Below are positions 54,141-61,727 of a DNA stretch of 64,000 bases, in pieces. Every line of letters begins with the position of its first letter. The first letter of the stretch is position 1. Below the pieces are notes generated by a model. That model searched no databases and was not told the DNA's origin. It worked only from the letters and a program-made list of their open reading frames with translations. Made by a program: the position numbers and the translations under genes. Origin of the DNA: Gammaproteobacteria bacterium LSUCC0057 (lineage in GTDB: Bacteria > Pseudomonadota > Gammaproteobacteria > Pseudomonadales > Porticoccaceae); the NCBI GenBank assembly GCA_004535795.1, contig SPIA01000001.1, forward strand, positions 755,659 through 819,658. Reading direction: 5' to 3'.

Positions 54141-55163
54141 TTAAGTCATATTGCCGCGCAATATTTGCAGCAACCGCTGCGCCTCTTTGCGCGCCAAGCT
54201 GCTGCCGTCCAGTGCCACTATGCGCACTTCGACATTGCCACCAACCGCTTTAAGGACAATTTGATAATCGCTGCTGAGCAACTGCTCGTCACTGCCAAAC
54301 CAGCGCTGCCAGAACGAGCGCTGCTCGCCCTCGCTGTCATTGAAGTCGACCAACAGGGTGCCGGCGCTGCGGTTTTGATCGACGATAGTGAAGCCGCCGC
54401 GCTGCGCCGCGTAACTAATCGAGGCCCAGCTGCGGTCGAAGTTGAGCTGCACCACAATGAACGGATCGGCCACTTCGGGGCTCACCAGCTCTACCCGACC
54501 CTTGCCACCGATCGTCTGCGCCAGCAGCGAGACCGAGGAGATGCCGCTATTGCTGGCCAGCTGCCCCGCCACCATCTGCACCAACGCCTGCTCACGACTG
54601 TCACTGTCAGAGTTTTGCGGCCACTCGACGCCCTCTTCGGCGCCGCGTTCCACCGCTTGGTGCAGCACGGCGATTTCGGTGCTATCGACCGCGATACCGG
54701 GGATCACAGTAAATCGGAAACGGTGTGACAGCGCCTCGTCGTCGTTAAACTTGACCCAGACCGACTCAATCACACCGCGCTCGCCGTCGGCCACAGCTGC
54801 CGGCACGCCATTGCGAACTAAAATACTGCGCAACCGCGGCCAGATCTGTGCCGGCAACTGATTGACCAGGATCCAGCGACGATCCTCGTAACGCTGAATT
54901 TTAACGCTCTGCTCAAAGGTTAAGAACGCTGCCGGATCAGGGCGCGGCACATCCAGTTCATCGAGTGCGACACTGTCGTTGAGGACTGTCGGAATAGCGT
55001 AAATCTGCCCCAGCGCAGCACTGTCCAGATCGGCCGGCACCACAATCGGCGCCATCTCCTCCGCGAGCAGATAGTCGTGGGAACGATCGCGAATACCGAG
55101 CCAGCTGCAGCCGGTTTGCGTCGCTGTCAGTGCGATGAGGGTAATTGCCATAGCCTGTTTCAT
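54141..55163 (-). CDS. bamC: Outer-membrane assembly lipoprotein BamC
   Basis: 340 aa from ATG 55163 (the frame reaches TTG 55178). It is an accessory lipoprotein of the BAM complex that inserts beta-barrels. After a signal peptide the likely acylated Cys is C19 in ATQTGCSWLG; a Gln at -3 departs from the usual Leu/Val/Ile of the lipobox. An unstructured BamD-binding lid (DYLLAEEMAPIVVPADLD, IPTVLND) and two helix-grip domains follow (RRWILVNQLPAQIWPRLRSI; FDRSWASISYAAQRGGF). The gene lies next to dapA as usual. Confidence 0.9.
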   Translation of the reverse strand: MKQAMAITLIALTATQTGCSWLGIRDRSHDYLLAEEMAPIVVPADLDSAALGQIYAIPTVLNDSVALDELDVPRPDPAAFLTFEQSVKIQRYEDRRWILVNQLPAQIWPRLRSILVRNGVPAAVADGERGVIESVWVKFNDDEALSHRFRFTVIPGIAVDSTEIAVLHQAVERGAEEGVEWPQNSDSDSREQALVQMVAGQLASNSGISSVSLLAQTIGGKGRVELVSPEVADPFIVVQLNFDRSWASISYAAQRGGFTIVDQNRSAGTLLVDFNDSEGEQRSFWQRWFGSDEQLLSSDYQIVLKAVGGNVEVRIVALDGSSLARKEAQRLLQILRGNMT

Positions 55164-55197
55164 AGCTTGTCTCGTCAATCGCTGGGCGCGGCGGCCA

Positions 55198-56082
55198 TCA
55201 GCGTAAAGTGATGCCGGCGGCGCGCATAGCGCGTTCGACGTCGGCGTGAAATTGTGTGGAGAGCGGCGTCATTGGCAGCCGCAATGCCGGCTGGCAGCGA
55301 CCCAGACGCGCCACCGCCCATTTGACCGGTATTGGATTGGCTTCGAGGAACAGGTCGCGATGCAGTGGCGCCAGCTGCTGGTCTAACTGCAGTGCTCGTT
55401 CATGGTCGCCGGCCAGCGCCGCGGTGCACATCGCCGCCATCAGTGCCGGTGCGACATTGGCGGTCACCGAGATATCGCCGTGGCCACCCGCTAGCATCAG
55501 CTCTCGGGCAGTGGCGTCGTCGCCAGAGTAGATGGCAAAGTCAGCCGGGCAAGCGCTGATTAGTTGCGCCGCCCGCTGCAGATCGCCGGTCGCCTCTTTG
55601 ACGCCGACGATGTTCTCCACCGCGCTGAGCTCAACGACGGTTTCGGGCAGCATGTCACAGGCGGTGCGCCCCGGCACGTTGTAGAGAATTTGCGGCAGCG
55701 CCACCGCGCGCGCTATCGCAGTATAGTGTGCGATCAGCCCGGCCTGAGTCGGCTTATTGTAGTAGGGGGTTACCAGTAGCGCCGCATCGGCGCCGGCCGC
55801 CGCCGCCGCCTCGGTGAGCTCAATGGCTTCGGCAGTGGCATTGGCGCCAGTGCCGGCAATCACCGGAATGCGCCCTGCCGCTTGTTTGACCACTTCGCCA
55901 ATCACCCGGGCGTGCTCGGCCACGGTCAAGGTTGCCGACTCGCCGGTGGTGCCGACCGCGACAATCGCGGCGCTGCCCTGCTCGACGTGCCAGTCGACCA
56001 GCTCGGCCAGCGCCTGCCAGTCCACTTCGAGCGTATCACTTCTCATCGGTGTGACCATCGCCACGATACTGCCGGTAATCAT
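55198..56082 (-). CDS. dapA: 4-hydroxy-tetrahydrodipicolinate synthase
   Basis: TIM-barrel class I aldolase, 294 aa, condensing pyruvate with aspartate semialdehyde. The N-terminus is MITGSIVAMVTPM. VGTTGESATLT binds the pyruvate carboxylate, VTPYYNKPTQAG holds the catalytic Tyr, NVPGRTACDM is conserved, and the Schiff-base lysine is in IVGVKEATGD. It is the first committed step towards meso-DAP and lysine. It precedes bamC by 34 bp. Confidence 0.97.
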   Translation of the reverse strand: MITGSIVAMVTPMRSDTLEVDWQALAELVDWHVEQGSAAIVAVGTTGESATLTVAEHARVIGEVVKQAAGRIPVIAGTGANATAEAIELTEAAAAAGADAALLVTPYYNKPTQAGLIAHYTAIARAVALPQILYNVPGRTACDMLPETVVELSAVENIVGVKEATGDLQRAAQLISACPADFAIYSGDDATARELMLAGGHGDISVTANVAPALMAAMCTAALAGDHERALQLDQQLAPLHRDLFLEANPIPVKWAVARLGRCQPALRLPMTPLSTQFHADVERAMRAAGITLR

Positions 56083-56180
56083 CGCTCTCTCCGCGCTAAA
56101 AGAGCGCTATGGTATCGCCCGCGGCTAGAGCAGACAAGGGATTGCTCACCGCAGGGTAGAATTGGTCTGCCGCATTAGCG

Positions 56181-57125
56181 TTAGCGGCTGGCCGCGTAGA
56201 CATCGGGCTCGCCCGGCGGGCGATTTTTGAACCGCTTGTGCGCCCACAGATATTGCTCGGGGGCCACTCTAATCATCTCTTCTAGCACTCGGTTGATACG
56301 GCTGGCATCGGCCAAATCGTCGCCGCTGGGAAACGCCTCGAGCGGTTCGCCAACTATCAGCCGGTAACCGCGCCCCCACGGCTTGCGATAGTGGCAAAAC
56401 GGAACCACCGCGGCGCCAGTTTTCTCTGCAAACCGCGCGGTGGCGTAGACGGTGGCTGCTTGCTGGCCAAAAAACGGGGCGAACAGCCCTTGCCGCAGTC
56501 CGTAATCCTGGTCGGGGCCGTACCAGAGGGTGCGCCCCGCTTTCAGCGCCTTCATGGTGCCGCGCACATCTTTGCGCTCATAGACGACGGTCTGGTTGCG
56601 GCTCTGGCTGACTCGCCCGCGGGCCTGAACAAAATCCATTACCGGGTTCTTGTGGGCGCGGTACATACCATCCATAGAGTGGCTGGCGGCGATCGCCGCG
56701 CCACCGATCTCCAGCGTGGTAAAGTGGGCGCCCAGCAACATCACACCGCGGCCTTGCAACGCCTGCAACTGCTCTAGCCCCTGCAGCTCAATGAGCCGCA
56801 TAAAGCGCCAGCGCGGCCACCACCAGGCGATGCCGGTCTCGAACAGCGCGATGCCCAAACTGACAAAATTGGCCCGCGCCAAGCGGTGCCGCGCCCGCTC
56901 ATCCAGCTCCGGGAAGCAGAGCTGTAAATTGCGCAGCGTAATGTGGCGGCGCGCGGTCGGAATGGCGAATATCAGCAGCCCGATGGAGCGCCCCAACAGC
57001 AGCAGCAGCGGGTATGGCAGCTGCACCAGCAGCCACCAACAACCGATACCCAGCCAAGTGGGCCAGCAGCGCGGAGCCAACAGTCCGGTGTGAAAGCGGG
57101 TCGCTTTGGAGGTTGCCGTGGCCAC
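56181..57125 (-). CDS. lpxL: Lipid A lauroyl-type acyltransferase LpxL/HtrB
   Basis: 314 aa from GTG 57125, 7 bp after the fabV stop; the open frame to 57188 is inside fabV. It is an inner-membrane enzyme adding a secondary acyl chain to Kdo2-lipid A. The N-terminus HTGLLAPRCWPTWLGIGCWW matches LpxL (HPRYWLTWLGIG in E. coli). The catalytic H-x4-E is GAHFTTLEIGG. Further blocks are YRAHKNPVMDFV and LWYGPDQDYGLRQG, and then FAEKTGAAVVPF. Confidence 0.93.
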   Translation of the reverse strand: MATATSKATRFHTGLLAPRCWPTWLGIGCWWLLVQLPYPLLLLLGRSIGLLIFAIPTARRHITLRNLQLCFPELDERARHRLARANFVSLGIALFETGIAWWWPRWRFMRLIELQGLEQLQALQGRGVMLLGAHFTTLEIGGAAIAASHSMDGMYRAHKNPVMDFVQARGRVSQSRNQTVVYERKDVRGTMKALKAGRTLWYGPDQDYGLRQGLFAPFFGQQAATVYATARFAEKTGAAVVPFCHYRKPWGRGYRLIVGEPLEAFPSGDDLADASRINRVLEEMIRVAPEQYLWAHKRFKNRPPGEPDVYAASR

Positions 57126-57132
57126 CCGCGAG

Positions 57133-58320
57133 TTAGACCAGAGCCGCGATGGTGGCGTCGGTGGCGACATCGGCATCGTAATCGACACCGTTCAGCCCAA
57201 ACCCAAACAGCCGTAAGAACTCGCTCTTATAACCGGCAAAGTCGGTCCGCTCAGCGAGGTTTTCATCGCTGATCGAGGCCCATGAGGCGGCCACTGCGTC
57301 CTGGATTTCCGGGCGCAGCTCGAGCTCATCGACGCGCAGCCGCCCCTCGTCGTCGAGCCGCGGGCTGTCGCTGTAGAGGCACTCGGCAAACAGCCGCTGC
57401 AGCTGCTCAATGCAGCCCTCGTGTGAGCCATCGCGCTTCATCTCTTTGAACAGCAGCGCCAGGTACAACGGCATGATCGGAATAGCGGAACTGGCCTGCG
57501 TCACCACCGCCTTTAGCACCGCGACGCGGGCATCTCCGCCCAGCGGTGCCAACAACTCGCGAATGGCCAGCACACGCTTGTCGAGATCTTGCTTGGCGCG
57601 GCCAATGGTGCCGTGCCAGTAGAGGTCCCAGGTGATCTTCTCGCCAATATAGGTAAACGCAGCGGTCTTGGCGCCCTCGGCCAACAGCCCCTGCTCGCTG
57701 AGCGCCTCCATCCACATCTGCCAATCTTCACCACCCATCACCGCCACGGTGTTGTCGATCTCCTCTTGGTTGGCCGCCTCAAGTGAAAAAGTCTGCACCA
57801 CCTCTTTGTCGGTATTAACGCCGCGCAGGGTCACCGATTTGCCCACCGGCTTTAGTGTCGATCGGTGCAGTACACCGGTTTTGGGGTGCTGGCGAGCCGG
57901 GGCGGCGAGACTGTAGATCACTAGGTCAACTTGGCCGAGGTCGTTGCGGATAGTCTCCATGGCGCGCTGCTTGATCTCATCGGAGAAGGCATCGCCGTTG
58001 ATGCTTTTGGCGTAGAGCCCCTGCTGTTCGGCGGCGTCATGGAAGGCGACCGAGTTGTACCAACCGGCGGTGCCGGGTTTTTCGGCGCTACCGGGCTTCT
58101 CAAAAAACACCCCCAGCGTGCTGGCTCCGCTGCCAAAGGCCGCGGTGATGCGCGCCGCCAAACCGTAGCCAGTCGACGCGCCAATTACCAATACTCGCTT
58201 GGCGGTGGTGGGCACTGGGTGGGCGACAATGTGCGCGATCTGCTCGGCAACATTGGCGGCGCAGCCGGCCGGATGGGCTGTGGTACACATAAATCCGCGA
58301 ACGCGAGGCTTAACAATCAT
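57133..58320 (-). CDS. fabV: Enoyl-ACP reductase FabV
   Basis: 395 aa SDR-superfamily enoyl reductase, last step of fatty-acid elongation, NADH-dependent and triclosan-tolerant in the family. It starts [20 protein letters not shown]. The nucleotide motif is [19 protein letters not shown]. The catalytic Y-x8-K, characteristic of FabV, is in [10 protein letters not shown]. No fabI is seen in the window. GGAGAGA precedes ATG 58320. It is followed at once by lpxL, an acyl-ACP user. Confidence 0.96.
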   Translation of the reverse strand: MIVKPRVRGFMCTTAHPAGCAANVAEQIAHIVAHPVPTTAKRVLVIGASTGYGLAARITAAFGSGASTLGVFFEKPGSAEKPGTAGWYNSVAFHDAAEQQGLYAKSINGDAFSDEIKQRAMETIRNDLGQVDLVIYSLAAPARQHPKTGVLHRSTLKPVGKSVTLRGVNTDKEVVQTFSLEAANQEEIDNTVAVMGGEDWQMWMEALSEQGLLAEGAKTAAFTYIGEKITWDLYWHGTIGRAKQDLDKRVLAIRELLAPLGGDARVAVLKAVVTQASSAIPIMPLYLALLFKEMKRDGSHEGCIEQLQRLFAECLYSDSPRLDDEGRLRVDELELRPEIQDAVAASWASISDENLAERTDFAGYKSEFLRLFGFGLNGVDYDADVATDATIAALV

Positions 58321-58372
58321 CGGTCTCTCCTAGGAGTTATCGGGCCGCCCTGCTGGGCATGCAAAAGCCGCT

Positions 58373-58401
58373 ATGATAGCCGATTAGCAGCATTTTGTCG
58401 G
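58373..58401 (-). promoter_or_regulatory. Candidate promoter for fabV-lpxL
   Basis: On the minus strand CCGACA (58401-58396), 17 bp spacer, TATCAT (58378-58373), about 53 bp before the fabV start. Four of six -35 and five of six -10 bases match consensus. Confidence 0.5.
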
Positions 58402-58536
58402 GGCTAGACCAACGGCGCCGTAGGCTACCCTGCCATGCCGCCTAGGAATCAGCTAAAGCATTCGACTGCGCACCGGTACAAGTAAGATTTTTTTTGTACA
58501 ATCACGCCAACTCCACCAACTGACTCGAGTGCCGCA

Positions 58537-59613
58537 ATGCCCGACACTGGCAATAGCACCGCCCCGCTGCCCTACCCGTTTTTGCGCAGCGAGTTCTTTG
58601 CCGCGCTGGAACAGTCCGGCTCCACCAGCGCCGAGAGCGGCTGGCAGCCGCTGCATCTGGCAGAGGGTGATACCTTCATACCGCGTTACGCCAAAAGCCA
58701 TTCGCGCGGCGAGTATGTGTTCGACTACAGCTGGGCCGATGCCTATCAGCGCGCCGGCTTGCCCTACTACCCGAAGTGGCTGACAGCGATACCGTTTACG
58801 CCGTGCGGCGGACCGCGCTGGGCAGGCGACGATCAGCGCGCGCTGGCGTTGATCGGCGAAGCGCTGGAGGTGGCCGTCGAGCAGCAGCTCTCTAGCTGGC
58901 ATATTTTGTTCCCGCAGCGCAGCCATCTGGCGCTACTAGAAGGCGAGCAGTGGCTGCTGCGGCGCGGTGTCCAGTACCACTGGCAGAACCGCGATTACCA
59001 GGAGTTTGCCGACTTTACCGCACAGATGAACTCGCGCAAACGCAAGATGGTCAACCGCGAGCGGCGTATGGTCGCTGATTCAGGACTGCAGATCACTCTG
59101 CGCTACGGCGAGCAGATCGATGCAGAACTGTGGCGGCAGTTCCACACCCTCTACCAGTTGACCTACCTCAAACGCAGCGGTGGCCGCGGCTATCTCAATG
59201 AACCATTTTTTCAACAGCTGGGCGCCACCATGGCCGACCAGTTGGGGCTGGTTTGCGCCCACGATGGCGGCGGTAGGTTGATCGCCGCCTCGCTGTTTTT
59301 CTACGACGACAGCACGCTCTACGGCCGCTACTGGGGCTGCTTGGAAGAGTACGACTTTTTGCACTTTGAGCTCTGTTACTACCGCGGCATTGAGCTGGCG
59401 ATCGCGCGCGGGCTGAGCCGCTTTGACGCCGGCGCGCAAGGTGAGCACAAAATTGTGCGCGGATTTGAGCCGGTCGAGACCCACTCGCTGCACTGGCTTG
59501 GCGAACCCAACTTCAGAGCGGCTGTCGCCGACTTTTTAGTCCGCGAGGGGGCGGTAATCGACGATCATTTAGCGGCAGCTGCCGAGCTGCTGCCCTACAA
59601 GCAGCCGGGCTGA
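58537..59613 (+). CDS. DUF482 (peptidoglycan-biosynthesis-like) GNAT-fold protein
   Basis: 358 aa protein of the PF04339/DUF482 group, related to FemAB/GNAT acyltransferases. Typical blocks are YVFDYSWADAYQRAGLPYYPKWL, ending in AIPFTPCGGPRW, then SRKRKMVNRERR, and YWGCLEEYDFLHFELCYYRGIE with FDAGAQGEHKIVRGFEP. The biochemical role of the family is not settled; a peptidyl or aminoacyl transfer has been proposed from the fold. It stands alone, divergent from fabV. Confidence 0.88.
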   Translation: MPDTGNSTAPLPYPFLRSEFFAALEQSGSTSAESGWQPLHLAEGDTFIPRYAKSHSRGEYVFDYSWADAYQRAGLPYYPKWLTAIPFTPCGGPRWAGDDQRALALIGEALEVAVEQQLSSWHILFPQRSHLALLEGEQWLLRRGVQYHWQNRDYQEFADFTAQMNSRKRKMVNRERRMVADSGLQITLRYGEQIDAELWRQFHTLYQLTYLKRSGGRGYLNEPFFQQLGATMADQLGLVCAHDGGGRLIAASLFFYDDSTLYGRYWGCLEEYDFLHFELCYYRGIELAIARGLSRFDAGAQGEHKIVRGFEPVETHSLHWLGEPNFRAAVADFLVREGAVIDDHLAAAAELLPYKQPG

Positions 59614-59617
59614 GCGG

Positions 59618-60058
59618 CTACCAACTGCCGCTGTTTGCCATCGACAGCCACGGCTCGGCCGGCGCCAGCGGCACGCCGGCCTGCAGCAGCTCAATTGAGA
59701 TGCCATCGGGCGAGCGCACAAACGCCATGTGGCCGTCGCGCGGCGGGCGGTTGATGGTGACACCCCGCGCCTGCAACTGCGCGCAGCTGGCGTAAATATC
59801 CTCTACCTGAAAAGCGAGGTGACCAAAATTGCGCCCACCGCTGTACTCCTCGCTGTCCCAGTTGTAGGTGAGCTCTAACAGCGGTGCGCTGCGCTCCGCT
59901 GCCGCGGGCAGATCGCCCGGTGCGGCGAGAAACACCAGCGTGAAGCGCCCAGCTGGGTAGTCATTGCGGCGCACCTCGCGCAGCCCCAATGCGTCGCAGT
60001 AAAAAGCCAGCGCAGCGTCGAGGTCGGCGACCCGGACCATGGTGTGAAGGTAGTTCAT
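59618..60058 (-). CDS. gloA: Lactoylglutathione lyase-like VOC protein
   Basis: 146 aa glyoxalase I-type protein. It starts [20 protein letters not shown]. The metal ligand His is in HTMVRV, with Glu in LELTYNW, His in [12 protein letters not shown] and Glu in GISIELLQ; all four positions are present. The YCDALGL and [10 protein letters not shown] strands fit GloA. It would convert the methylglyoxal-glutathione adduct; glutathione reductase is in the same window. The C-terminal tail has extra residues ([17 protein letters not shown]). Confidence 0.88.
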   Translation of the reverse strand: MNYLHTMVRVADLDAALAFYCDALGLREVRRNDYPAGRFTLVFLAAPGDLPAAAERSAPLLELTYNWDSEEYSGGRNFGHLAFQVEDIYASCAQLQARGVTINRPPRDGHMAFVRSPDGISIELLQAGVPLAPAEPWLSMANSGSW

Positions 60059-60079
60059 CTGCTCGCTCCGGTTGTGCGG

Positions 60080-61717
60080 TTACATCGCCAGCCAGCGCAC
60101 ATCGCCGAGCAGCTCGACAATGCGCACCATAAAGCGGCCGGCATCGCCGCCGTTGACCGTGCGGTGGTCGTAGGAGAGTGCCATTGGCAGCAGCTGGCGG
60201 GGCTGGAACTCGCTGCCGTCCCAGACAGGCTCAATAGTCGTTTTAGACAGCCCGAGAATACCGACCTCTGGGGCGTTGACGATCGGCGTAAAACCGGTGC
60301 CGCCAATCGCGCCGAGGCTGCTAATGGTAAAGCAGCCGCCCTGCATCTGCGCCGGCTTGAGCTTGCCGCTGCGCGCCAGTGCGGCCAGCTCGGCGACCTC
60401 GGCAGCGATCTGCCAGATCCCTTTCCGGTCGGCGTCGCGCAGCACCGGCACCATCAAGCCGCGCTCGGTGTCGACGGCGATACCGATGTGACAATACTGC
60501 TTTTCGATTAACTGCTCGCCATCGGCCGATAGCGCAGTGCGGAAAATGGGCTGCTCGCGCAGCGCCACCGCCACCGCTTTTACGGCAAATGCGACCGCAC
60601 TGATGCGGGTATTGCGCGCCTCTGCGGCGCTGCGCAGACTGGCGCGGAATGACTCGAGCTCGGTGATGTCGGCTTTATCAAAGTGGGTGACATGCGGCAC
60701 ATTGAGCCAGCTGCGCACCATGTTGCGCGCCGTCGCCTTGGCGATATTGCTGGCTGGGCGGGTTTCGACAGCGCCAAACTGGCTGTAGTCGATCTCTGGC
60801 AGTGCCGGCAGCCCACTCCCTGCGGCAGCGCCAGCTGGCGCCGCCGGGGCGGCCAGGCTCTGCTTCACAAAGGCGCTGACATCGTCTTTGAGAATACGCC
60901 CGCGCGGGCCGCTACCGGCCACTTTGGTAAGCGCAACACCGAGCTCGCGAGCCAATTTGCGCACTGCCGGGCCGGCGTAGACATCTGCGCCGTCGTCATC
61001 GGCGGGCAACGCTGCGGCCACCGGGGCTGGCGTCGCCGCGGCCGCTGGTGCGACCGCCTGCGCGGCTTGGGATGCGGATTGGGGTGCGGATTGGGGTGCG
61101 GATTGGGGTTCGGCTTGGGCTGCGCTCGGCTGCTCAGCCGCGGCAATGCGCAGCACTGCCATGGCGGCACCGCTGGCGACCTTGTCGCCCTCACTGACGC
61201 GCAGCGCCAGCAGCGTGCCCGCCTGCGGCACCGGCACGTCCATGGTGGCCTTGTCGGATTCGAGCACCAGCAAGGTATCGCCCTCGGCCAGCTCATCGCC
61301 GACCGCAGCGGAAATCTCTATCACCTCGACCAAGCCATCGCTACCGATATCGGGAATCGCCACTTCTATTTCGCGGCTCTGCACTACCGCTGCCGCCGGG
61401 GGCGACTCTACAGGCTCAGCCAGCGCCGCTGGCGCTGCAGCAACGGGCTCGGCTGCAGGCGCCTCGCCTTCGCTGGCACCGACAACGTCGATCTCGGCCA
61501 GTGGTGCGCCGGCGGCGATGCGATCGCCCTCTTTGATTAAATAGCGCACCAGCACACCGGCCTCGGTGGCGGGCAGGTCCATGCTCGCTTTGTCGGACTC
61601 CACGACAGCGAGAGCATCATCTACAGCGATGGTCTGCCCAGCGTTGGCCGAGAGCTCAATTACTTCAACTTCGTCAACGCCGCCAAGGTCGGGCACGGTC
61701 AGAGTTATAATGGTCAT
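60080..61717 (-). CDS. aceF: Dihydrolipoyllysine acetyltransferase, PDH E2
   Basis: 545 aa from ATG 61717 (AAGGAG 7 nt upstream). Order: two lipoyl domains, with lipoyl lysines in ESDKASMDLP and ESDKATMDVP; Ala/Pro/Gln linkers, the second containing a short SAPQ repeat; a peripheral subunit-binding domain (VRKLARELGVALTKVAGSGP); and the acetyltransferase core ending in SYDHRTVNGGDAGRF. The Asn four residues after the catalytic His is also found in Azotobacter and Pseudomonas E2p. It follows aceE by 10 bp. Confidence 0.96.
   Translation of the reverse strand: MTIITLTVPDLGGVDEVEVIELSANAGQTIAVDDALAVVESDKASMDLPATEAGVLVRYLIKEGDRIAAGAPLAEIDVVGASEGEAPAAEPVAAAPAALAEPVESPPAAAVVQSREIEVAIPDIGSDGLVEVIEISAAVGDELAEGDTLLVLESDKATMDVPVPQAGTLLALRVSEGDKVASGAAMAVLRIAAAEQPSAAQAEPQSAPQSAPQSASQAAQAVAPAAAATPAPVAAALPADDDGADVYAGPAVRKLARELGVALTKVAGSGPRGRILKDDVSAFVKQSLAAPAAPAGAAAGSGLPALPEIDYSQFGAVETRPASNIAKATARNMVRSWLNVPHVTHFDKADITELESFRASLRSAAEARNTRISAVAFAVKAVAVALREQPIFRTALSADGEQLIEKQYCHIGIAVDTERGLMVPVLRDADRKGIWQIAAEVAELAALARSGKLKPAQMQGGCFTISSLGAIGGTGFTPIVNAPEVGILGLSKTTIEPVWDGSEFQPRQLLPMALSYDHRTVNGGDAGRFMVRIVELLGDVRWLAM
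61067..61126. repeat. 12 bp tandem repeat in the aceF linker
   Basis: Five consecutive 12 bp units based on TTGGGGTGCGGA (61067-61126), units 2 and 3 identical, the outer ones with one to three changes. On the coding strand they encode the SAPQ-type interdomain linker. Unit gain or loss would keep the frame. Confidence 0.85.
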
Positions 61718-61727
61718 AACGCTCTCC

